Positions 52,189-60,009 are shown, numbered from the stretch's first letter. The stretch: 64,000 nucleotides of DNA from Streptomyces sp. NBC_00582 (GCF_036345155.1 NZ_CP107772.1:3968001-4032000); one strand, 5' to 3'. Notes: generated from the sequence alone by a model not told the origin. A program made the numbers and translations.

Positions 52189-53018
52189 CCACGGAGTCGA
52201 TCGGGAGAGCCCTGCGGGCACTGCGGGAAGCATCGGGACTGACCGGTGACGCGGTAGCCCGCAGGGCTTCCATGTCCGCAGGGAAGCTCTCGAAGATCGA
52301 GAACGGCCGGACCCTGCCCAACGTTCAGGACGTCGATCTGATCCTGTCCGCGCTCGGCGTCTCGAACACAGTGAAGGAAGAGTTCCTCGCAACTGCCCGA
52401 GCCGAGGTCACCGAGGCCACAGCGTGGCGCCTGCTGCGCCGCATGGGCCCCTGGAAGCACCAGAACACCATTAAGGCCATCGAGGCCAACACAGCCGCTC
52501 TCAGACTGTTTCAGGGGCAACTCATCCCCGGACTCCTCCAGACCCCGGAGTACGCCACGGCAGTGTTCTCCCTGCCCCCAGCTTTGCCGGACGAGACCAG
52601 GGCTCGGACGGTGGCGGCGAGGATGGAGCGGCAGGCGACGCTCTACGAAGGCGGCCGCTCGTTCTACTTCGTGATCTGTGAGCACGTCCTACGGTGGCTG
52701 ATCTGCGAGCCAGTCGTGATGGCGGTACAACTTGATCGGCTCGTATCCCTGTCCCGCCTTCCGAACGTGACCGTTGGGGTGGTGCCCCTGGCTGGCCGGA
52801 TGCCGGACTTCCCCATGACGTGCTTCAGCATCCACGATGACCGGCTTGTGATCGTCGAGACGTTCCACTCGGAGATCACGACACGGGACCCCAGGGACAT
52901 ACAGACGTACGTCGACACCTTCGAGCGGTTCGCCGACGTGGCGCTCTTCGGCGATGACATGCGCGCCCTGGTCGAGGGCATCCGAGACGAGTTCTTGCCT
53001 CAACAGGAAAGAACGTAG
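52185..53018 (+). CDS. XRE-family regulator with DUF5753 domain (probable CTG start)
   Basis: This 277-residue protein has an N-terminal helix-turn-helix (GRALRALREASGLTGDAVARRA, then MSAGKLSKIENGRTLP) and a C-terminal DUF5753 domain (QGQLIPGLLQTPEYA; VICEHVLRWLI; VGVVPLAGRMPDFPMTCFSI). This is the WhiJ/Scr1-like regulator type of Streptomyces. The first ATG (52272) would delete half of the helix-turn-helix, so the start must be upstream. The only suitable codon is CTG at 52185, which overlaps the DUF6879 stop as CTGA, exactly like the usual ATGA coupling. Confidence 0.88.
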   Translation: MTTESIGRALRALREASGLTGDAVARRASMSAGKLSKIENGRTLPNVQDVDLILSALGVSNTVKEEFLATARAEVTEATAWRLLRRMGPWKHQNTIKAIEANTAALRLFQGQLIPGLLQTPEYATAVFSLPPALPDETRARTVAARMERQATLYEGGRSFYFVICEHVLRWLICEPVVMAVQLDRLVSLSRLPNVTVGVVPLAGRMPDFPMTCFSIHDDRLVIVETFHSEITTRDPRDIQTYVDTFERFADVALFGDDMRALVEGIRDEFLPQQERT

Positions 53019-53081
53019 GGCCACTTCGCTGGAGCCCCAAGGATGGATCGCAGCGAGATCCAGGCGGGGAGGCCGTACAGG

Positions 53082-53285
53082 ATGAGCACACCGAAGACGA
53101 CGATGGCGGAGCCAGTGCACCTGACAGCTCCAGCCCGGGAGCCGGACCCCGTGGCAGGCTGCCGCGAGTGCCTCGGCATCGCGGTAACTCGAACCAACGC
53201 CCGATCGGTTGGAGACTACTCGAAGGCGTCAGACGCGAACGTCGTACTCCGTACGCACCTGCGGGAAGACCACGGGGCCGAGTGA
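53082..53285 (+). CDS. small Cys/His protein of the XRE cassette
   Basis: This 67-residue protein has a CxxC (GCRECLGI) and a C-terminal HLREDHGAE, together a possible zinc-binding set, with the conserved middle GDYSKASDANVVLRTHL. Such proteins are common next to XRE/DUF5753 regulators in Streptomyces. The ATG at 53082 has GGAGG 9 bases upstream. Its stop overlaps the next start as TGATG. The function is unknown. Confidence 0.75.
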   Translation: MSTPKTTMAEPVHLTAPAREPDPVAGCRECLGIAVTRTNARSVGDYSKASDANVVLRTHLREDHGAE

Positions 53286-53506
53286 TGGTGCGCTCCGTCA
53301 TGCGGTACGTGAAGCACAGGATCACGCAGCACCCAGACACTGACGTGACCTTCGAAGCGGAGTGCCTTCACTGCAAGTGGACGGCCACGCCCGCCACGGA
53401 CGGCGCGGCGGTCGACGTGGCGTGCATGAGCCACACAGGCCGGAGCGGACACAAGGGCTTCCGGCGTGTCTGTACGTCGTTCGCGATGGTGGTCCGGGAC
53501 GAGTGA
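53285..53506 (+). CDS. DUF7848-like small zinc-binding-type protein
   Basis: This 73-residue protein has CLHCKW and, further on, CMSHTGRSGHKGF, giving a Cx2C...Cx2Hx5H set that could hold zinc. The core pattern (VKHRITQHPDTDVTFEAECLHC) fits the DUF7848 family found with DUF5753 regulators. The ATG at 53285 shares a base with the previous stop, so the gene is coupled; the GTG one codon upstream is an alternative. It closes the five-gene cassette and is convergent with the small recombinase gene. Confidence 0.75.
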   Translation: MVRSVMRYVKHRITQHPDTDVTFEAECLHCKWTATPATDGAAVDVACMSHTGRSGHKGFRRVCTSFAMVVRDE

Positions 53507-53733
53507 CCGACAGGCCCCGGCGCTCTGAGGAACGGCGAGCGCCACGACCGAGGTGCGCCGGAAGGGGGAGCGGTTCGAGCGACCTGCACCCCCTGTGCCT
53601 GTCCCTGTCGACTCCCCCCGTGGTCGGCAGGGGCAGGCATCGTTACGCCTGTCAGACGGCGTCAGACACCCCATGCATGACAGCGGCCCCCGGCGTGAGC
53701 CGAGGGCCTGTCGGAAGGTGCTGTGCGCCTGTC

Positions 53734-54318
53734 TCAGGCGCTCTCTCCAAGGTGGCGGTACAAGGTGGCACGGGAGATACCGAGAGCCTTGGCGATGGCG
53801 CTTACGCTCTCGCCCTTCGCCTTCCTGGCACGGGCCACGGTGAGCACGTCCTCATCGACCACGGACGGCCGTCCGCCGGTACGCCCCTGTGCCTTGGCTG
53901 CGTCGAGTCCTGCACGGGTGCGCTCCTTGATGAGGCTGCGCTCGAACTCCGCCATGGCCCCGACCACCTGAAGCATGAGACGGCCGTCCGCCGTACCGGG
54001 GTCGATGTTGGCCAGTGCCCCCGTGAGCACCTTGAACCCGATGCCCCGCTCCCGAAGGGTGTCGACCATGGTCACAAGGTCGATGAGGGACCGAGCGAAC
54101 CGGTCCAGCTTCCACACGCACAGGGTGTCGCCGGGTCTGGCGTAGTCCAGTGCGGCCGTGAGCTCTGGCCTGTCGGTGTTCTTGCCCGATGCCTTGTCCT
54201 CGAAGACCCGGGCGCAGCCTGCGGCCGTCAGTGCGTCGCGCTGAAGCTGCGCTTCCTGGTCGTCGGTGGAGACGCGGGCGTAACCGATGAGCTGGCCAGT
54301 GATCGTGTTCGTCGTCAT
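53734..54318 (-). CDS. small serine recombinase (resolvase/invertase family)
   Basis: This 194-residue protein has the resolvase catalytic domain (YARVSTDDQ with the nucleophilic Ser near residue 17; KLDRFARS; GRLMLQVVGAMAEFERSLIKERT) and a C-terminal helix-turn-helix (SVSAIAKALGISRATLYRHL). It is the Hin/Tn3-resolvase size class and acts on short paired sites. A cluster of GTCTC/GAGAC boxes directly upstream (54329-54450) is a candidate substrate site. It differs from the large integrase and probably resolves multimers or inverts DNA within the element. Confidence 0.9.
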   Translation of the reverse strand: MTTNTITGQLIGYARVSTDDQEAQLQRDALTAAGCARVFEDKASGKNTDRPELTAALDYARPGDTLCVWKLDRFARSLIDLVTMVDTLRERGIGFKVLTGALANIDPGTADGRLMLQVVGAMAEFERSLIKERTRAGLDAAKAQGRTGGRPSVVDEDVLTVARARKAKGESVSAIAKALGISRATLYRHLGESA

Positions 54319-54328
54319 GGACGGGACC

Positions 54329-54450
54329 GTCTCAGAACTCGTCTCAATACGTCAAGCCTGAGACAGAAGTTTCGAGACGGGTTTTGAACAGTGCTGGGTC
54401 CCCTTTCGGGGTGCCTACCACCTCGTCTCACAAACCTTGGTTTTCGAGAC
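54329..54450. repeat. GTCTC/GAGAC box array next to the resolvase gene (candidate res site)
   Basis: Six boxes alternate in orientation: GTCTC at 54329, 54341 and 54425; GAGAC at 54360, 54374 and 54446. They give dyads of 24 bp (54341-54364) and 26 bp (54425-54450), close to the 25-30 bp subsites of small serine recombinases. The rest of the gap to 54897 has short CCTGCC repeats around 54545-54600 and a possible -10 TAGATT near 54826; no gene is convincing. Confidence 0.5.
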
Positions 54451-54897
54451 GCCTGTTACTGGTCACGCTGCGCCACGGTCGGGGTTGCGTCTCTGCCCTG
54501 CGTCGGCCAGCGCTGCGCCCCGTCGGCCACGGCAACGGGGCGTGCGCCTGCCTGCCTGCCTGTCGCTGCGCTCTCGCCTGCCTGCCAGAGGCGCAGCCTG
54601 CCAGCCGCTCACGCGGGCGCACAGCCGTTCGCCTGCCCATGTGGAACAGGCCAGCCTCTCGACGGCGGAGGGAAGACGACGGCGAAGGGGGTGGGGTATG
54701 ACCCCTTGAAGGATCCTTACTCGACCGCCGTGTCTTGGCGGCTCAAATCCTGCCACGGTTCTGGGGTCCGCCTGAGAGGCGCCTCACATGCGATGACCTG
54801 CGCTTTCACCCCTGGAGACCTGTAGATTTTGGAGTCCTTGTGAGTCTTCGGAGAAGGGAAGCCCGCGATACAGGAGCACGTATGGCGTCGTGCGCTG

Positions 54898-55236
54898 GTG
54901 CGCTCGGACATGAAGCACGCAGAGAAGTTGGTCGGCGTCGCCATGGCGTTGTACGCGGACTACGAGACGGGCGAGAACGTGTGCCCGTCGAACGGGACGA
55001 TCGCCAAGGAACTCGGCTACGGCGGGAAGGCTCCGGAGCAGACCGTCAACAAGATCGTTGGCAGGCTGCGTAAGGCTGGCTGGCTTACGAAGACGGGCAA
55101 GGTGCCGGACGGTCCGGTGATCTACCGACTCACCTTGCCAAGGCAGGGGGGTATGGCTGAGGAGCCATACAACCTACATACCTTCAAGAGCGACGGCGGT
55201 AGGAGTAGGAGCCAGCGGCGAAGAGCAAGCCGGTAG
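54898..55236 (+). CDS. winged-helix protein, apparently truncated by a frameshift
   Basis: This is a 112-residue frame from GTG 54898. Residues 1-80 form a winged-helix domain typical of plasmid and phage replication or regulatory proteins (HAEKLVGVAMALYADYETGENVCPSNGTIAKELGYGG, shown here only as an anchor; NKIVGRLRKAGWLTKTGK). After residue ~95 the sequence turns into an Arg/Ser tract and stops at 55236. The next reading frame is open and protein-like from 55209 to 55526, so the original protein was probably about 200 residues. A TAGGAG tandem repeat lies at the switch point. It may still supply the DNA-binding domain alone. Confidence 0.65.
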   Translation: MRSDMKHAEKLVGVAMALYADYETGENVCPSNGTIAKELGYGGKAPEQTVNKIVGRLRKAGWLTKTGKVPDGPVIYRLTLPRQGGMAEEPYNLHTFKSDGGRSRSQRRRASR

Positions 55237-55526
55237 GCGAAGAGCGGCCCCCGAAGGGGGGCCGACGGGGCGAAGACGAAGAGCGCAAGCAGCCGGCGAA
55301 GGTGGGCCGCGTAAGCGGCCCCCAGCAGGAAGACGAAGAGGCTGGCTCCCTTGGGGGGCCTTCGGCCCCCAACTTGTCCTTCGTAGATCTTGGCAAGGTC
55401 AAGCAAGAGGAACAGCGTCGACGCTGGTTCGGAGACGCGTACGCATCTCCCGTGCCGGTGGACTTCGACTACGACGGCTTGACCGACCGGCTCCAAGAAG
55501 CAGGGCACGAGCCGCCGCCCTTCTGA
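55209..55526 (+). pseudogene. likely frameshifted C-terminal part of the winged-helix gene
   Basis: In the -1 frame relative to the upstream gene, a coherent coding sequence runs without stops: a Lys/Glu/Arg-rich linker (KPVGEERPPKGGRRG, then EDEERKQPAKVGR) and a conserved-looking end (RRRWFGDAYASPVPVDFDYD, then GLTDRLQEAGHEPPPF). No ribosome-binding site suits an independent start; a GTG is the only candidate near 55302. The DNA also contains strong hairpins at about 55245-55265, 55303-55322 and 55351-55373. Whether the shift is a mutation, an assembly error or programmed is open. Confidence 0.5.
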
Positions 55527-55536
55527 TCGCAAGACA

Positions 55537-55562
55537 GAAGGCCCCCCAGGCCGGGGGCCTTC
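55537..55562. terminator. terminator between the winged-helix and integrase genes
   Basis: Arms GAAGGCCCCC (55537-55546) and GGGGGCCTTC (55553-55562) with a 6-base loop, between convergent genes. Confidence 0.8.
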
Positions 55563-55581
55563 CTCGGTTGCTCAGCCTGCA

Positions 55582-57285
55582 TCAGGCAGAGATCGGAACC
55601 ATCTCGGCTCCCTCTGCTCCCTTGGATTCCTCCTCAGCCTTCGCCCGCTGCGCTGCCCGTTCCGCGTCGAAGTCCTCCCAGCGGCTGACGATCTCCCATT
55701 CCACACCCGTAAGCGGCTTCGGCTTCTCGTACGGCTTTCCGTGCAACGAGATCGGCGTGATCGGTGGGAGCACCTGAGAAGACTTGGAGGGCAGGTCCCA
55801 ATACGAGATGCCCTGTTGCTTGATGTTCTCGATCAGGTCGCCGGGATCGACGGCCAGGACGTCATGTCCGAAGTACGCCTTGACCTTGTGCTTCTTCAGC
55901 CATTCACGCCGTTCGTCGACACTCGACCGCTCCCACCACTCCGCGTAGCTCTCGCCCGTACCCGTCCACACGGTCACCGGCTTCGGCCCCTCCTGGTTGG
56001 TGACCTTCTCTCGGTCCTGGGCAAGGCTGGCGACTTGCGAGGCGTACGCGACGGCGCTGAGCTCGTCCTGCTGGAGTTCCTTCAGGAGCTGGTTCATCTT
56101 GCCGTCGATCACGGCGAGCTTCGCCGCACGGCTGTCGTCGATGGTCGTCTTCGACTCCATCCGTTCCAAGTGGCCGATCTCGCCCAACAGGGTCGACTCC
56201 AGCCAGGGGTACAGGTCTTCGGCCCAGAACCTCTGCTTCGGGCATGCCTGGATGCCCTTGCTCTTGTTGCCGTGACAGCGGTACCGCTCGCGCTTGCCCT
56301 TGGCCGGGTCGCCCTTCACGAAGTAGAGGGCGCTTCCGCACAACAGGCAGAACGTCACGCCCACCGTCGGCGACGTAGAACCCTTCTGCTTCTTGTACTT
56401 GACCGAGGCGACGGCTTCCGACAGCTTCGTCCACTCCTCCTCGTTCAGTACCGGCTCAGAACGCATGACAGGTGTGCCGTCGTCGTTGCGGGCTACGGCG
56501 CCACTGGCGCGTACGTACTCCCCGAGCAGGGAGCGGCTGATCAGTACGGCTTGCACTGTGGTCGGCGTCCACCTGGCTCCCCGAGGCTTCGGGTCGGCCA
56601 GCCGAGTTGTGCTCTCGCCCGCCGCCGCGCGGATGCGAGCGATGTCCTGAGCCGTGGGTACACCTTGCTCGTTCAACCAGTCGGCGACGGCCGAGAAGCT
56701 CGGCTTCTCGATGAAGCGCCGGATCATCTCGATCAGCGTCGGGCCGTACTCGGGGTCGAGTTCCAGAGTGAAGCCTGCGTCGCCCTTCACTGCTCTACGT
56801 CCGAACGGGACAAGGCCACCCGGCCAGCGGCCGGTCTTCCGCATGGTCTCCCGGGAAGCCTTGTTGCGGGCCTTGATGGCGTCCAGCTCGGCCTCGGCGA
56901 CCACAGCCAGGATCTTGGCGATGGTCTTGCCCCACGGCTTCGAGAGGTCGAATCCCTCCTCGCAGGAGATGAGGCCCTTACCGTTCGCCTCGCACCACTC
57001 AATGATGTCCGACAGATGACGGACCGACCGCGCGATGCGGTCGATCTTCAGGATGATGATGTGGTCGAACTGGTCCTTCTTGTTGTTGAGCCAGTCGCCC
57101 AGGGACGGGCGTACCCACGGCGAGATGGACGCCGACACGTCGATGTCGACGGCGAAGTCGACCAACTCCATTTCCTCCGCGTCCGCACGCTTGCTGATGC
57201 GGGTGCGCTGCGTGTCCTCCCCCGTCTGGTTCTCGTTGCCGACGGACAGACGGACCACGCCAAGAGCCCTGGGCTTCTCGCTCAC
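55582..57285 (-). CDS. large serine recombinase (phage-type integrase)
   Basis: This 567-residue protein has the N-terminal resolvase-type catalytic domain (VVRLSV with the nucleophile Ser14; ILKIDRIARSVRHL; LAVVAEAELDAIKARNK), a recombinase domain (~180-290), a zinc ribbon (FCLLCGSALYF then RCHGNKSKG and CPKQ, ~320-370) and a coiled-coil-containing C terminus. This is the phiC31-like integrase class that joins short att sites and needs a directionality factor for excision. It lies next to the right attachment half. It is probably responsible for insertion into mrx. The ATG at 57285 is used. Confidence 0.95.
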   Translation of the reverse strand: MSEKPRALGVVRLSVGNENQTGEDTQRTRISKRADAEEMELVDFAVDIDVSASISPWVRPSLGDWLNNKKDQFDHIIILKIDRIARSVRHLSDIIEWCEANGKGLISCEEGFDLSKPWGKTIAKILAVVAEAELDAIKARNKASRETMRKTGRWPGGLVPFGRRAVKGDAGFTLELDPEYGPTLIEMIRRFIEKPSFSAVADWLNEQGVPTAQDIARIRAAAGESTTRLADPKPRGARWTPTTVQAVLISRSLLGEYVRASGAVARNDDGTPVMRSEPVLNEEEWTKLSEAVASVKYKKQKGSTSPTVGVTFCLLCGSALYFVKGDPAKGKRERYRCHGNKSKGIQACPKQRFWAEDLYPWLESTLLGEIGHLERMESKTTIDDSRAAKLAVIDGKMNQLLKELQQDELSAVAYASQVASLAQDREKVTNQEGPKPVTVWTGTGESYAEWWERSSVDERREWLKKHKVKAYFGHDVLAVDPGDLIENIKQQGISYWDLPSKSSQVLPPITPISLHGKPYEKPKPLTGVEWEIVSRWEDFDAERAAQRAKAEEESKGAEGAEMVPISA

Positions 57286-57346
57286 GCTCTTCCCTCCCCC
57301 ACAAGGGGCGGCCCTCCCTGGCCGCCCTTACGTAGCGGGAAGTCTA

Positions 57347-57363
57347 CAGACCGTGCCCACCGT
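57347..57363. other. attachment-site half at the right end of the element (attR)
   Basis: These 17 bp (CAGACCGTGCCCACCGT) are nearly identical to 50293-50309; beyond them the sequence continues into the native end of mrx. Confidence 0.8.
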
Positions 57364-57433
57364 GCTGTTCGCCGACGGTTCGACCCTGACGAACCCGTCG
57401 CTGGCGCAGGTGAAGCAGAAGATCGGCGCGTAG
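57347..57433 (+). pseudogene. displaced native 3' end of mrx
   Basis: In frame with a stop at 57431-57433, it encodes QTVPTVLFADGSTLTNPSLA and VKQKIGA after Q, the expected end of a mycoredoxin from the cis-proline loop onward. It has no start codon, no active-site Cys and no promoter, so it is a remnant. It fixes the right boundary of the insertion and shows what the host gene looked like before it. Confidence 0.9.
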
Positions 57434-57439
57434 GCGGTC

Positions 57440-57483
57440 GCGAAAGGGGTGGGTGTCCCGGCCGGGACACCCACCCCTTTCGC
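57440..57483. terminator. 44-bp perfect palindrome, original mrx/nudC bidirectional terminator
   Basis: The 22-base arms 57440-57461 and 57462-57483 are exact complements with no spacer (centre CCCGGCCGGG). It lies between the mrx remnant and nudC, which end convergently. Confidence 0.85.
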
Positions 57484-57488
57484 TGTTC

Positions 57489-58433
57489 TCAGACGAAGCT
57501 GCGCGTCGGCAGCGGCTTGCCGTACCAGAGCTCGATCAGGCGGGCCGCGATGGAGATGCCGTACGGGGGCAGGACCTCGCCCGCCTCGAAGGCCGCGGCC
57601 AGCTCGTCGCGGGAGAACCAGCGGGCCTCGTGGATCTCGTCGCCGTCGACGTCGATCGCGGTCGACGTGGCGCGGGCCATGAAGCCCAGCATCAGGCTGG
57701 ACGGGAACGGCCAGGGCTGGCTCGCGATGTAGTCGACCTGGCCGACGCTGATCCCGGCCTCCTCGAACACCTCGCGGCGCACCGCCTGCTCGATGGACTC
57801 GCCGGGCTCGACGAAACCGGCGAGGGTCGAGAAGCGGCCCTCGGGCCAGTGGACCTGCCGGCCGAGGAGGATGCGGTCGTCCTCGTCGGTGACGGCCATG
57901 ATCACCGCGGGGTCGGTGCGCGGGTAGTGCTCGGCACCGCAGGCCGGGCAGCGGCGGATGTGTCCGGCCGCGGCGATGACCGTGCGCTCGCCGCAGCGGG
58001 AGCAGAAGCGGTGGGTGCGCTGCCAGTTCTCCAGACCGACGGCGTGCACCATCAGGCCCACGTCCCGCGGCGACAGCAGCAGTCCGGCCTCGCGCAGTCC
58101 GGCCGGGCGGGCGGACTGGTCGATACGGCCGGGCAGGGCGTCCTTCTGGAGCGCGAAGTAGCTGACGCCGTCCTCGTCGGTGCCCAGGAAGTAGCGGTGC
58201 GCCTCGGTGAGGGGGGCCTCGAAGGAGGGCGTCATGACGAGTTCGGTCCGCCCGTCGGGCGTCTCGTCGATGAGGACCTGGCCGCCGGAGACGACGAAAC
58301 AGCGCGTGTTGGGGTGGCTCCACGCGGCGGCGAGCCAGGCCTCGTCGAGCCGGTGGTGGGCGGCCCGGTCGATGCCGCTCGGCGCGGTGAGCGAGATGGG
58401 CCTGTCGGCGTTCTGGTCGGTCCAGGTGGTCAC
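57489..58433 (-). CDS. nudC: NAD+ diphosphatase (NADH pyrophosphatase, RNA decapping type)
   Basis: This 314-residue NudC-type enzyme has the zinc ribbon CSRCGERT...CPACGAEHYPR (~139-165), the Nudix box GFVEPGESIEQAVRREVFEEAG (~210-232) and the family-specific SQPWPFPSSLM. It cleaves NAD(H) to NMN(H) and AMP and can remove NAD caps from RNA. The start is the GTG at 58433, with GGAAG six bases upstream; a TTG four codons earlier is the alternative. In M. tuberculosis nudC (Rv3199c) lies directly beside mrx1; here the element has separated them. Confidence 0.92.
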   Translation of the reverse strand: MTTWTDQNADRPISLTAPSGIDRAAHHRLDEAWLAAAWSHPNTRCFVVSGGQVLIDETPDGRTELVMTPSFEAPLTEAHRYFLGTDEDGVSYFALQKDALPGRIDQSARPAGLREAGLLLSPRDVGLMVHAVGLENWQRTHRFCSRCGERTVIAAAGHIRRCPACGAEHYPRTDPAVIMAVTDEDDRILLGRQVHWPEGRFSTLAGFVEPGESIEQAVRREVFEEAGISVGQVDYIASQPWPFPSSLMLGFMARATSTAIDVDGDEIHEARWFSRDELAAAFEAGEVLPPYGISIAARLIELWYGKPLPTRSFV

Positions 58434-58586
58434 GGGTGCTTCCAACTCCCCCGGTGGAACGGTTGATTCGGCGGGCGGTTCAGCGGGACGTGCGGGAGGG
58501 GGCGACCGGGTCCGGTGCGGCGCTGCGGTGCGGCCTTTCCAGTGTGCGCCGCGCGCAAACCCCCTCCGGGCCGAGCGGGGTCGTCG

Positions 58587-59999
58587 TCAGGGCGCACGGC
58601 GCCAGTTCTCCGCCAGGTCGCCCCAGAGATACGCGGTGGTCTCGACGCCCTTGAGGAGGAGGTCCAGCTCGACCTTCTCGTTCGGCGCGTGCCAGCCGTC
58701 GGAGGGGACGGAGATACCGAGGAAGAGCACGGGGGCGCCGAGGACCTCCTGGAGGTCGGCGGCGGGTCCGGAGCCGCCCTCGCGGGTGAAGCGGACGGGC
58801 CCTTCGAAGGCGCGGCCCATGGCGCTGACCACGGACCGCAGGGCGGGGTGGTCGAGCGGGGTCAGGCACGGGCGGGTGGCGGGGCTGAACGCGATCTCGT
58901 AGCGGATCCCGGCGGGGATCTGTTCGTCGGCCCAGGCGCGGACGGCCTTCTCGACGTGGTCGGGGTCCTGGCCCGCGACCAGCCGGAACGACAGCTTCAC
59001 GAAGGCGGAGGACGGGATGATCGTCTTGCTGCCGGGGCCCTGGTAGCCGCCGCCGATGCCGTTGACCTCGGCGGTCGGGCGGGCCCAGACGCGCTCCAGC
59101 GTGGTGTGCCCGGCCTCTCCGTGGGCGGCGTGCGACTTGGCGGTGCGCAGCCACTGCTCCTCGTCGAAGGGCAGCTCGGCGAAGAGTTCGCGTTCGCGGT
59201 CGGTGAGCTCGACGATGCCGTCGTAGAAGCCGGGGACGGCCACGCGCGCGTGCTCGTCGTGCAGGGCGGCGACGAGGCGGGCGGCCGCGGTGGCCGGGTT
59301 GGGGACGGCGCCGCCGAAGGAGCCGGAGTGGATGTCCTGGTCGGGTCCGAAGAGCCGGATCTCGCACTCGGCGAGGCCGCGCATGCCCGTGCAGACGGTG
59401 GGGGTGTCCGCGGACCACATGCCGGTGTCGGAGACGATCACGGCGTCCGCGGCGAGCCGCTCGGCGTGCTCCTCGACGAGGGCGCGGAAGTTCGGGGAGC
59501 TGGACTCCTCCTCGCCCTCGATCAGCAGCTTGAGGTGGACGGCCGGGGCGGTGCGGCCGGTGGCGGCGAGGTGGGCGCGCACACCGAGGGTGTGGAAGAA
59601 CACCTGGCCCTTGTCGTCGGCCGCCCCGCGCGCGTAGAGGCGGTTCTCGCGGACGACGGGCTCGAAGGGGTCGCTGTCCCAGCCGTCCTCGCGGGCGGCG
59701 GGCTGCACGTCGTGGTGGCCGTAGACCAGGACGGTGGGCGCCTCGGGGTCGCTCGAGGGCCACTCCGCGTAGACGGCGGGGGCGCCGGGCGTCCGCCAGA
59801 CCTCGGCGGTCGGGAAACCGGTCTCCAGCAGCTTCGCGGCGAGCCAGTCCGCGCTGCGGCGTACGTCGGGGGCGTGGTCGGGCTGCGCCGACACCGACGG
59901 GATGCGCAGCCACTCGGCGAGGTCGTCGAGGAAGGCGGCGCGGTGCTGCCCGATGTACGTGCGGACGGCGCTGACGGCACTGTCAACGGTGTGGCTCAT
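58587..59999 (-). CDS. M20-family metallopeptidase (dipeptidase)
   Basis: This 470-residue zinc dipeptidase of the CNDP/carnosinase-like M20 group has metal-binding motifs VYGHHDVQP (~88-96), RGAADDKGQVFF (~120-131) and LIEGEEESSS (~157-166). Late ligands are in VSDTGMW and near GWHAPNEKVEL at the C terminus. The ATG at 59999 (MSHTVDSAVSAVRTY) is the correct start; the frame's earlier ATG adds unrelated sequence. Its start is 10 bases after the adnB stop, so it is probably transcribed with adnB. It is likely cytoplasmic peptide turnover. Confidence 0.9.
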   Translation of the reverse strand: MSHTVDSAVSAVRTYIGQHRAAFLDDLAEWLRIPSVSAQPDHAPDVRRSADWLAAKLLETGFPTAEVWRTPGAPAVYAEWPSSDPEAPTVLVYGHHDVQPAAREDGWDSDPFEPVVRENRLYARGAADDKGQVFFHTLGVRAHLAATGRTAPAVHLKLLIEGEEESSSPNFRALVEEHAERLAADAVIVSDTGMWSADTPTVCTGMRGLAECEIRLFGPDQDIHSGSFGGAVPNPATAAARLVAALHDEHARVAVPGFYDGIVELTDRERELFAELPFDEEQWLRTAKSHAAHGEAGHTTLERVWARPTAEVNGIGGGYQGPGSKTIIPSSAFVKLSFRLVAGQDPDHVEKAVRAWADEQIPAGIRYEIAFSPATRPCLTPLDHPALRSVVSAMGRAFEGPVRFTREGGSGPAADLQEVLGAPVLFLGISVPSDGWHAPNEKVELDLLLKGVETTAYLWGDLAENWRRAP

Positions 60000-60009
60000 G
60001 GTCACGAGC

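Larger units (their letters stand above)
50293..57363. mobile_element. about 7.05-kb integrative element inserted in mrx
   Basis: The boundaries are the two near-identical mrx segments at 50293-50309 and 57347-57363. The large serine integrase gene lies 62 bases from the right end, reading inward. Between are a phosphotransferase, a DUF6879/XRE cassette, small Cys/His proteins, a small serine recombinase and a broken winged-helix gene. Codon use is visibly less GC-biased than in the flanks. No transfer, capsid or clear replication-initiator gene is seen, so it may be a degenerate AICE or a phage satellite. Confidence 0.88.

Noticed and set aside
54545..54600. CRISPR-like array from repeated CCTGCC
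   Set aside because: Units are 4-8 bp with no spacer structure; simple repeats only.
54463..54756. Minus-strand 97-codon frame in the element gap
   Set aside because: Arg/Gly-rich, no ribosome-binding site and no recognisable fold; likely chance in GC-rich DNA.
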